From: an uncultured Akkermansia sp.
Lineage (GTDB): Bacteria > Verrucomicrobiota > Verrucomicrobiia > Verrucomicrobiales > Akkermansiaceae
Length of the DNA: 5,142 nt
NCBI GenBank assembly: GCA_904501955.1
Contig: CAJGCY010000172.1
Coordinates: forward strand, 1 to 5,142
Direction: 5' to 3'
Shown: positions 1 to 5,142 of the stretch, one piece after another
Position numbering within the stretch: position 1 is the stretch's first letter
Layout of the letters: every line of letters starts with the position of its first letter
The notes under the pieces: model-generated
Told to the model about the DNA's origin: nothing
The model's input: the letters and a program-made list of their open reading frames with translations, nothing else
The model's database searches: none
Translations under genes and position numbers: made by a program

Positions 1-633
1 GAATGGTCACACGGAATGTGTGGAGGCATTGCTGGCAGCCGGAGCGGATGTAGATAAGGCGGATAAATATGACTATACTCCGCTTTACGAAGCCGCTAGG
101 AATGGTCACACGGAATGTGTGGAGGCATTGCTGGCAGCCGGAGCGGATGTAGATAAGGCGGATAAATATGACTATACTCCGCTTTACGAAGCCGCTAGGA
201 ATGGTCACACGGACTGTGTGAAGGCACTGCTGGCAGCCGGAGCGGATGTAGATAAGGATAAATATGGCAAAACTCCGCTTTCCTCCGCGGCCGAGAATGG
301 ACGCACCGAATGTGTCAAGGCATTGCTGGCAGCCGGCGCGGATGTAGATAATGCGGATAAATATGGCAAAACTCCGCTTTACGAAGCCGCTAGGAATGGT
401 CACGCGGAATGTGTGGAGGCATTGCTGGCAGCCGGAGCGGATGTAGATAAGGCGGATGATAGGGGTGAAACTCCGCTTTACGAAGCCGCTAGGAATGGTC
501 ACGCGGAATGTGTGGAGGCATTATTGGAAGCCGGAGCGGATGTAGATAAGGCGGATGATAGGGGTGAAACTCCGCTTTACGAAGCCGCTAGGAATGGTCA
601 CGCGGAATGTGTGGAGGCATTATTGGAAGCCGG
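1..633 (+). repeat. 99-bp coding tandem repeat, block A (about 6.4 copies)
   Basis: Copies begin with gaatgg at 1, 100, 199, 295, 394, 493 and 592. Copies 1 and 2 are identical over all 99 bp. Copy 3 is 96 bp because one codon (Ala in DKAD) is missing, which keeps frame. Copies 5 and 6 differ only in a few bases that change an LA pair to LE. Copy 7 follows the pattern to about 633 and then diverges. Identity at synonymous positions points to recent duplication or gene conversion rather than selection on protein alone. The array continues beyond the left edge. Confidence 0.95.
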
Positions 634-1657
634 GGCTGAGTGTGATGATCAGTTGTGGTTGCTTGTCTTGGCTGCAGCTAACGGGCATAATGATTGCGTT
701 AAACGATTGATTGCTTCTCCCGGTCTAGGATGTGAGGATGTAAATCCGCTGATTTTGGATGTGTTGCAAAATGATAGTTTTGCGTTGCTGCAGCATTTGC
801 AATCCGGAGTTGATTGTAATGGTGTGGATAAGTGGGGGTGGACCCCGCTCCTTCATGCAAGTAGGGTGGGCTACGATGAATGTGTTAAAGTGTTACTTAA
901 AGGAGGAGCTAAGGTCGATAAGGCAAATAAGGATGGGGAAACAGCACTTTTTGTGGCTGCATCATTAGGTCATAAGGATTGCGTTAAAGTCTTACTTACC
1001 GGAGGCGCTAAGGTTGATAAGGCAAATAAGGATGGGGAAACCGCGCTTACAGCCGCAGCAGGAGAAGGGCATAAGGAATGTGTTGAGATGTTGCTTATTG
1101 CCGGAGCTGACCTAAATGGGAAACCCAGTCGAGACGCAAAGTTCTATGTAAAGATTGTGCTTGGTGCAGAAGAGTTTGAAATGAAACGCACTCCTTTACA
1201 AATGGCTGCCCGCGGAGGTCATAAAGAATGTGTGGATATTCTGCTTAAAGCCGGATGCGAAGTAAACAAAACGGATAGATTTGGATGCACTCCTCTCTAT
1301 GATTCCGTTTTTAGTACAGACTGTATGGACCTGTTGCTGGCCGCCGGTGCTGATGTCAACAAATCTGATGAGGAAGGTAGAACTCCCTTGTTCAAAGCTG
1401 CAGATTATAGGTGTACTAGGAGTGTTGAAAAGTTGCTTGCAGCCGGTGCTGATGTTAACAAATCTGATAAGGAAGGTAGAACCCCCTTGTTCAAAGCAGC
1501 AGAGAAAGGTCATGCTGAGTGTGTTGAAAAGTTGCTGGCCGCCGGTGCGGATGTCAACCACGAGGATAAAGAAGGTAGAACTGCATACGCCATAGCCTCA
1601 TCAAACGGACACAGAAACTGCATGAAGCTCCTGAAAGCTGCAGGCGGGAGAAAATAA
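2..1657 (+). CDS. Ankyrin-repeat protein, 5'-truncated
   Basis: The reading frame is open to the left edge and ends at TAA 1655-1657, so this is the C-terminal 551 residues of a longer protein. The GTG at 20 lies inside a repeat and is not a real start. About 17 ankyrin units of 33 residues follow one another, with the pattern NGHxECVxxLLxAGADVDKAD then GxTPLYEAA. Units 1-7 are nearly identical, units 8-9 are degenerate, units 10-11 form a second similar pair, unit 12 carries an insertion of roughly 17 residues between its helices and the next TPL turn, and units 14-16 form a third similar set. The last unit is a C-terminal cap ending AAGGRK. No transmembrane segment, enzyme domain or C-terminal anchor is visible; a signal peptide cannot be judged because the N-terminus is missing. 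Ankyrin stacks bind proteins, but the partner cannot be read from sequence. It converges on coaE-rho and shows no operon partner. Family call is firm; function is unknown. Confidence 0.93.
   Translation, partial: NGHTECVEALLAAGADVDKADKYDYTPLYEAARNGHTECVEALLAAGADVDKADKYDYTPLYEAARNGHTDCVKALLAAGADVDKDKYGKTPLSSAAENGRTECVKALLAAGADVDNADKYGKTPLYEAARNGHAECVEALLAAGADVDKADDRGETPLYEAARNGHAECVEALLEAGADVDKADDRGETPLYEAARNGHAECVEALLEAGAECDDQLWLLVLAAANGHNDCVKRLIASPGLGCEDVNPLILDVLQNDSFALLQHLQSGVDCNGVDKWGWTPLLHASRVGYDECVKVLLKGGAKVDKANKDGETALFVAASLGHKDCVKVLLTGGAKVDKANKDGETALTAAAGEGHKECVEMLLIAGADLNGKPSRDAKFYVKIVLGAEEFEMKRTPLQMAARGGHKECVDILLKAGCEVNKTDRFGCTPLYDSVFSTDCMDLLLAAGADVNKSDEEGRTPLFKAADYRCTRSVEKLLAAGADVNKSDKEGRTPLFKAAEKGHAECVEKLLAAGADVNHEDKEGRTAYAIASSNGHRNCMKLLKAAGGRK
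881..1046 (+). repeat. 99-bp coding repeat, block B (two units)
   Basis: Ankyrin units 10 and 11 share long nearly identical stretches at an offset of exactly 99 bp, for example 911-942 against 1010-1041, which differ at one base. The codons differ from block A (gct aag gtt gat aag against gcg gat gta gat aag), so this pair was amplified separately. Confidence 0.85.
1343..1582 (+). repeat. 99-bp coding repeat, block C (three units)
   Basis: The gccggtgc core recurs at 1343, 1442 and 1541, an exact 99-bp period, followed by closely matching DVNKSDxEGRTPLFKAA coding sequence. The third copy has HED in place of KSD and breaks off after GRT. Use of DVN rather than DVD and of aac/gaa-rich codons sets it apart from blocks A and B. 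Confidence 0.85.
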
Positions 1658-1746
1658 TACAGAATCTCCGGTGAGACTCACCATAGGCTTATGGAGCCCG
1701 GTGATGACCTGCAATGGCGAGGCAAGCGAGAGCTGCGAGCCCCGGA

Positions 1747-1771
1747 GCAGGGCGCCCTGCAAGGGGCGCCC
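1747..1771. repeat. GC-rich double palindrome in intergenic region
   Basis: Positions 1747-1760 are a perfect 14-bp palindrome (GCAGGGCGCCCTGC), and 1763-1772 is a second one (GGGGCGCCCC). The two GGGCGCCC cores (1750-1757 and 1764-1771) can also pair with each other as an 8-bp stem around a 6-nt loop. Just upstream, small hairpins lie at 1670-1682 (GGTGA/TCACC) and 1681-1694 (CCATA/TATGG). None is followed by a T run, so I do not call a terminator for the ankyrin gene. The 1658-1841 stretch otherwise holds no convincing gene; it could be a dispersed repeat or a structured 3' UTR. Confidence 0.5.
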
Positions 1772-1836
1772 CCAGGGAACAGTATCTGAAAACTAACGCG
1801 CCGCCGTTGCTGTTAGCATCATTAGAGTATTTGTAC

Positions 1837-1873
1837 AAAACCACCCCGGTGAGGATGAGGCCTTACCGGGGTG
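1837..1873 (-). terminator. Probable intrinsic terminator of coaE-rho
   Basis: On the minus strand a 13-bp stem (CACCCCGGTAAGG with CCTCACCGGGGTG, one G-U pair) with a 6-nt loop lies 28 nt after the coaE-rho stop and is followed by GTTTTG. On the plus strand the stem is followed by AAAAATT, so it would not end ankyrin-gene transcription by the usual mechanism. The T run is short, so efficiency is uncertain. Confidence 0.7.
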
Positions 1874-1901
1874 AAAAATTGTTTGGGATGGGGCAGGGGT
1901 G

Positions 1902-3800
1902 TTATTTGATGCCGCCGATGAGGAGCTCCGCGTTGTTTTGGGTGCGTTTGATGTTGCGGAGGAGGGTCTCGAGGGCTTCCCAGCCGGGGAGGGTGGCGAG
2001 CTGGCGGCGCAGCTGAAGGATGCGCGTGAACTCGTCCGGGTGGTAGAGGCGGTCATCATTACGGGTGCCGCTCTGGGGAATGGAGATGGCGGGGTAGATG
2101 CGGCGCTCAGAGAGCTCGCGATCGAGGCGGATTTCCATGTTGCCGGTGCCCTTGAATTCCTCGAAGATGATTTCATCCATGCGGGATTCGGTGTCGACCA
2201 AGCAGGTGGCAATGATGGTGAGGCTGCCGCCTTCTTCCACATTGCGTGCAGCGCCGAAGAACTTGCGGGGTTTTTCCAGCGCGTTGGAGCCGAGGCCGCC
2301 GGACATGATGCGGCCACCGATTTGGTTGGCATTGTAGCCGCGGGAGAGGCGGGTGAGGGAGTCCAGCAGGATGATGACGTTTTTACCTTGCTCTACAAGG
2401 CGGCGTGCGCGCTCCAATACCATGTCACTGAGCTGTGCGTGGCGCTTGGAGGGCTCATCAAAGGTGGAGGCGTAGACGGCAGCGTCCACCGTTTCCTCGA
2501 AGTCGGTGACTTCCTCCGGGCGCTCGTCGAGCAGGAGAATGAGCAGCTCTGCATCCGGATAATTGGCGCGGATGGAGCGAGCGATGCTCTTGAGCAGTAC
2601 GGTCTTGCCACCGCGGGGCGGGGCGACGATGAGGGCACGTTGGCCCATGCCCAGCGGGGTGATGAGATCCAGCACGCGCATGGCCGGGAGCTTGAGCCCC
2701 GTGTTCTCGAGCATGATGCGCTCTCTGGGGAAGAGGGGTGTGAGCTGGTCGAATTCCTTGAACTGGGTGAATTGTTTGGTGGGCACGCCTTCAATCTCCA
2801 CGATATCCGTGGCGCGGAGGTTGCGGTTGGCCTTGCTGCTTTGCTCTTGCGTGAGGCGCACTTTAATCTTGTTACCGGGGCGCAGGTGGTAGCGGCGCAC
2901 TTGCTCCGGCAGCACGAGTACGTCATCCGTGCAGTGGCGGAAGCTGCGCTTTTCATCGCGCAGGAGGATGGTGCCATCATGCTTGACGTCAATGACGCCG
3001 GTGGCATACACCTGGTTGCCGAGCTTGGCGTAGGCGCGACCGAGCTCAAGGATGATTTGCGGGCGAGTCATGCCTGCAGCGCCTTTCTTGAGGGTGCCGG
3101 CAGCGAGTTTTTGGAGCTCGTTGAGGGGCATTTCGCGCAGCTCATTGAGGCTGATGACGGTGGAGCGTGCGTGCACCACCTCAGCGCCCTTAGCGAGCTG
3201 GGAGTTGAAGAAGTATTGCACCTGGCTGAGGAGCATTTCGCGGCTGCCTTCGTTCCAGAACACGGTAGCGGAGCGCTCAATCTTCTCCTGCAGGGGCATT
3301 TGGGCGGCAATCATGGCCTCTGCCTCTTCTTGGCTGAAGCCATCGCGAGCCATCATGCGCTTAATTTGTGTTTGCTGGGTAACGGCGGCTAAGCACACGC
3401 GATCCGCTGCAAACTCTGCGGGGCTCTCGAAGTACAGGGGAATGTCCACAATGAAAGTGTGCACCAGCTCACTACGGCGAGCCAGCACCTGTGCTTCGAG
3501 GCACATTTGCGCGATTTTGGGGTGCACGATTTCATCCAGCTTGCGGCGACCTTCCGGATTGTTGCGCACGATGTCGCGGAGTAACTCTTTATTGACCTCA
3601 CCTTCAGGGGTGAGGGCATCTTGACCGAATGCCGTTACCAAATCGCGTGAGTGTTTGCCACTCTTCTGCAATTCTTCTACAGCTTTGTCGCAGTCAAAGA
3701 GTTCTACACCTCTACCGCCGACTTCCGTAAGCATTTCAACAATCGTAGACTTACCGGATGCAATGCCACCTGTTACAACAATAACCTTCACGGCGGGCAT
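1902..3800 (-). CDS. coaE-rho: Dephospho-CoA kinase / transcription terminator Rho fusion
   Basis: A single 632-residue frame (numbered from ATG 3800) joins two complete enzymes. Residues 1-205 are CoaE, which phosphorylates dephospho-CoA in the last step of CoA synthesis: P-loop GGIASGKST (11-19), FDCD (35-38), HPKI (93-96), VDIPLYFE (118-125), KRMMARDG (147-154) and the AAQMPLQEKI lid region (165-174). Residues 216-632 match Rho over its full length (417 against 419 in E. coli): N-terminal helical part, OB-fold 262-320, P-loop APPRGGKT (393-400), DERPEEV (425-431), Walker B ILLDS (477-481), Q-loop with SGG (500-502), R540 of the R-loop, EEFKGTGN (547-554), and R567 and arginine finger R580. 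The ATPase core looks intact, but the primary RNA-binding aromatics are replaced. Start choice is open: ATG 3800 has no clear Shine-Dalgarno; GTG 3791 gives MKVIVVTGGIASGKS, the usual CoaE N-terminus; TTG 3833 is less likely. It lies 69 bp after rnpB on the same strand. Confidence 0.95.
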   Translation of the reverse strand: MPAVKVIVVTGGIASGKSTIVEMLTEVGGRGVELFDCDKAVEELQKSGKHSRDLVTAFGQDALTPEGEVNKELLRDIVRNNPEGRRKLDEIVHPKIAQMCLEAQVLARRSELVHTFIVDIPLYFESPAEFAADRVCLAAVTQQTQIKRMMARDGFSQEEAEAMIAAQMPLQEKIERSATVFWNEGSREMLLSQVQYFFNSQLAKGAEVVHARSTVISLNELREMPLNELQKLAAGTLKKGAAGMTRPQIILELGRAYAKLGNQVYATGVIDVKHDGTILLRDEKRSFRHCTDDVLVLPEQVRRYHLRPGNKIKVRLTQEQSSKANRNLRATDIVEIEGVPTKQFTQFKEFDQLTPLFPRERIMLENTGLKLPAMRVLDLITPLGMGQRALIVAPPRGGKTVLLKSIARSIRANYPDAELLILLLDERPEEVTDFEETVDAAVYASTFDEPSKRHAQLSDMVLERARRLVEQGKNVIILLDSLTRLSRGYNANQIGGRIMSGGLGSNALEKPRKFFGAARNVEEGGSLTIIATCLVDTESRMDEIIFEEFKGTGNMEIRLDRELSERRIYPAISIPQSGTRNDDRLYHPDEFTRILQLRRQLATLPGWEALETLLRNIKRTQNNAELLIGGIK

Positions 3801-3827
3801 TTTAGCAGCTTTGTGCGCGGGTTTCAA
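3799..3827 (-). promoter_or_regulatory. Candidate promoter of coaE-rho (TTGAAA-N17-TAAAAT)
   Basis: On the minus strand TTGAAA (3827-3822) and TAAAAT (3804-3799) are separated by exactly 17 nt, each one base from the sigma-70 consensus. The -10 box overlaps ATG 3800, so a transcript starting here would begin near 3792-3791 and could only use GTG 3791, as a leaderless message. Transcription through from rnpB is the alternative, and would allow ATG 3800. Confidence 0.45.
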
Positions 3828-3869
3828 GCGCAAAGCGCGTGTGCGTGCTTTTTTTATGGGGGAGGGGGT

Positions 3870-4253
3870 GCCGTTCGGGTTCTGTAAGCCGGATTCTGTC
3901 CACCCTTGCGGGCTGTGTGACCATTTTTCTCATGAACCGGGAGCGGCTCATGCCCTGCGTTTATAGCAGGGTGCAACTATTACCCGGGGATTATGAACGG
4001 GCAGGCTACCCTTCCCCTGTTCGTCTTGCATCGCGCGGGGTTTACCGTGCCTCCGTCGTTACCTTCGGAGCGGTGGGCTCTTACCCCACCTTTTCACCCT
4101 TACCCTTGCGGGCGGTTTGTTTTCTGTGGCACTTTCCGTCCACCCGGCATTGGCTCCGGGCGTCTCCCTTTTTCAAAGGACGCGCTGCCTTGTGATGTCC
4201 GGACTTTCCTCTACGCGCCAATGGCGCACAGCGGTCACCCGAACCCGAACGGC
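3870..4253 (-). ncRNA. rnpB: RNase P RNA (bacterial type A)
   Basis: This is the catalytic RNA that cleaves the 5' leader from pre-tRNA. On the minus strand the conserved blocks occur in order: GAGGAAAGTCCGGAC (4211-4197), CACAGAAAAC (near 4128-4119), GGTAAGGGTGAAA (near 4105-4093), GGCACGGTAAACCCC (near 4051-4037) and GGACAGAATCCGGCTTACAG (3901-3882). The ends are set by P1: a 13-bp perfect pairing of the 5' end (4253-4241, GCCGTTCGGGTTC) with the 3' end (3882-3870, GAACCCGAACGGC). P3 is visible as GCGCC/GGCGC around 4215-4227, and P12 as CTCCG/CGGAG in the 4050-4072 area. The resulting length of 384 nt is normal. A promoter with correct spacing starts exactly at 4253. No T-run terminator follows; the 3' flank is C-rich and leads into coaE-rho on the same strand. 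Confidence 0.97.
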
Positions 4254-4259
4254 GCAGCA

Positions 4260-4288
4260 ACTCTACACCAAGCAGCGCGCTTTTGCAA
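4260..4288 (-). promoter_or_regulatory. rnpB promoter (TTGCAA-N17-TAGAGT)
   Basis: On the minus strand TTGCAA (4288-4283) and TAGAGT (4265-4260) are 17 nt apart. Six bases after the -10 box comes 4253, which is the first base of the P1 helix, so the predicted transcription start and the RNA structure agree independently. Both boxes match the sigma-70 consensus at four of six bases. Confidence 0.75.
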
Positions 4289-4339
4289 GCCTAAATCAGT
4301 GTATGTTCGCTTTTTTCGCTGCGTACAATTTGCTTGCAA
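4283..4339. repeat. Inverted repeat TTGCAAGC / GCTTGCAA between rnpB and dxr
   Basis: Perfect 8-bp arms at 4283-4290 and 4332-4339 flank 41 bp of AT-rich DNA. Each arm contains the -35 box of one of the two divergent promoters, so the repeat most simply reflects the mirrored promoters; a shared regulator site is an alternative. Confidence 0.7.
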
Positions 4340-4362
4340 TAGTGGGGCATATAAGGTAGAGT
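4334..4362 (+). promoter_or_regulatory. dxr promoter (TTGCAA-N17-TAGAGT)
   Basis: TTGCAA (4334-4339) and TAGAGT (4357-4362) are 17 nt apart, with the same hexamers and spacing as the rnpB promoter on the other strand. Using the rnpB start distance, transcription would begin near 4369, only 2 nt before ATG 4371, giving a nearly leaderless message. Confidence 0.6.
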
Positions 4363-4370
4363 ATGTGTGC

Positions 4371-5142
4371 ATGAGTAAAAAACGCGTCGTCATTCTCGGT
4401 TCCACAGGCAGCATCGGTACCAGTGCGCTCAAGGTAGCACGTGACATACCGGAGCGCATGGAGGTGGTAGGACTTGCTGCCCACAGCAGTGTGGAGGCGC
4501 TGGCTGCCCAGGTGCGCGAGTTCGGCGTGCGTGATGTATGCATATATGACACCTCGAAGGTGGAAGCACTGCGCGCGCTGGTGCCGGCGGGCACGCGTGT
4601 GCTCAGTGGTTTAGAGGGTTTGTGTGAGCTGGCAGAGCTGGAGGGTGCGGACATGGTGCTGGTGTCCATCATTGGCACGGCGGGGTTGAAGCCCACGCTG
4701 CATGCTATTGATGCCGGTAAAGATTTGGCGATTGCCAGCAAAGAGATTTTAGTGATGGCCGGTGAGGTGGTGATGAGCCGTGCTGCGGAGAAAGGAATCA
4801 ATGTGCTGCCGGTGGACAGTGAGCACAATGCCATTTTCCAGTGCCTGCAGGGGCACCGGGGCGGGGCGGAGCAGGTGAGTCGCCTGATTCTTACCGCCAG
4901 CGGCGGCCCGTTCCGCAAAACGCCACGCGAGCAGTTGGCCTCCGTCACGCTGGAGCAGGCGCTCAAGCACCCTACGTGGACGATGGGCCGTAAGATTACC
5001 ATTGACTCCGCTACCCTCTTCAACAAGGGTTTGGAGATGATTGAGGCGCGCTGGTTGTTCGGCATCCCCATGGAGCGAGTGGATGTGATCGTGCACCCGC
5101 AGAGCATTGTGCATTCGTTGGTCGAGTATCAGGATGGCTCCA
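4371..5142 (+). CDS. dxr: 1-deoxy-D-xylulose 5-phosphate reductoisomerase, 3'-truncated
   Basis: The enzyme converts DXP to 2-C-methyl-D-erythritol 4-phosphate with NADPH and a divalent metal, the first committed step of the MEP isoprenoid pathway in the cytoplasm. The first 257 residues are visible, roughly two thirds of the usual 390-400; the rest is beyond the edge. Seen in order: NADPH-binding GSTGSIG (10-16), PVDSEHNAIFQ (147-157) with metal ligands D149 and E151, SGGPFR (177-182) of the substrate phosphate region, HPTWTMG (200-206) with the flexible-loop H200 and W203, NKGLEMIEA (218-226) with N218, K219 and metal ligand E222, and HPQSIVHS (242-249). The widely conserved ANKESL motif reads ASKEIL (122-127), keeping K124 and E125 but changing N and S. 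ATG 4371 fits the family N-terminus; in-frame GTG 4365 would add two residues and has an AAGG at 4353-4356 at good spacing, but lies before the predicted transcription start. Divergent from rnpB. Confidence 0.96.
   Translation, partial: MSKKRVVILGSTGSIGTSALKVARDIPERMEVVGLAAHSSVEALAAQVREFGVRDVCIYDTSKVEALRALVPAGTRVLSGLEGLCELAELEGADMVLVSIIGTAGLKPTLHAIDAGKDLAIASKEILVMAGEVVMSRAAEKGINVLPVDSEHNAIFQCLQGHRGGAEQVSRLILTASGGPFRKTPREQLASVTLEQALKHPTWTMGRKITIDSATLFNKGLEMIEARWLFGIPMERVDVIVHPQSIVHSLVEYQDGS

Noticed and set aside
1..633. CRISPR-like regular repeats.
   Set aside because: The 99-bp period has no unique spacers and is in frame as ankyrin units.
1714..2016. A 100-codon frame beginning in the 1658-1841 gap.
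   Set aside because: It crosses the terminator hairpin and runs into the end of coaE-rho, with basic low-complexity sequence and no clear ribosome site.
1899..3392. A 497-codon open frame on the plus strand, antisense to coaE-rho.
   Set aside because: It follows the codon structure of the opposite strand, has low-complexity Ala/Gly/Glu/Leu composition and matches no family I know. The minus-strand frame contains complete CoaE and Rho motifs.
3828..3855. GCGCAAAGCGC followed by a T7 run on the plus strand as a terminator.
   Set aside because: The stem is only 4 bp, ten bases separate it from the T run, and no plus-strand gene ends there. On the minus strand the run is A, so it cannot end rnpB.
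3839..4195. Open frames across 3839-4359 on the plus strand.
   Set aside because: They lie over the complement of RNase P RNA, a structured RNA gene; the frames are incidental.
4324..4329. TACAAT as the -10 box of dxr.
   Set aside because: It is a good -10 hexamer, but no -35 box lies 16-18 nt upstream; TTGCAA-N17-TAGAGT is better supported. It remains possible as a second start.
4363..4374. A three-codon upstream frame (ATG TGT GCA TGA) overlapping the dxr ATG, with AAGG 6 nt before it.
   Set aside because: It is too short to judge and lies before the predicted transcription start; it is most likely chance.
4235..5107. A 290-codon open frame on the minus strand, antisense to dxr.
   Set aside because: It runs through the promoter region into rnpB and has no recognisable motif, while the plus strand shows all Dxr motifs in order.

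Overview
The window reads as a piece of a bacterial chromosome, most likely from the Verrucomicrobiota and possibly an Akkermansia-like gut lineage. This placement is an inference. It rests on a dephospho-CoA kinase fused to transcription terminator Rho, on ankyrin repeats of the GHxECV type, and on weak or absent Shine-Dalgarno signals; I recall these from that phylum but cannot check by search.

Layout. Positions 2-1657 (+) hold the C-terminal 551 residues of a long ankyrin-repeat protein whose start lies left of the window. Its first 633 bases are a nearly perfect 99-bp tandem repeat, and two further 99-bp repeat blocks follow. A convergent intergenic region (1658-1901) carries a GC-rich pair of palindromes and, next to the opposite gene, a strong hairpin that looks like a terminator for the minus strand. 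Positions 1902-3800 (-) encode a 632-residue CoaE-Rho fusion. Upstream of it on the same strand is the RNase P RNA gene rnpB (3870-4253). A short divergent promoter region (4254-4370) separates rnpB from dxr (4371 to the right edge, +), the DXP reductoisomerase of the MEP isoprenoid pathway, cut by the window end.

How the parts fit. Apart from the ankyrin protein, these are housekeeping functions: CoA synthesis, transcription termination, tRNA 5' maturation and isoprenoid synthesis. The most interesting signals are: (1) the CoaE-Rho fusion, in which the whole of Rho, from its first residue, follows CoaE with no linker; (2) the primary RNA-binding site of this Rho, where the aromatic residues known from E. 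coli (F62, F64, Y80, Y110) are replaced by T, L, L and N, and L58 and E108 become lysines; (3) two mirror-image promoters between rnpB and dxr that share GCTTGCAA-N17-TAGAGT exactly, with a related TTGAAA-N17-TAAAAT at the start of coaE-rho; and (4) the placement of these promoters, which predicts nearly leaderless dxr and coaE-rho transcripts. I found no CRISPR array, tRNA, insertion sequence or phage gene.
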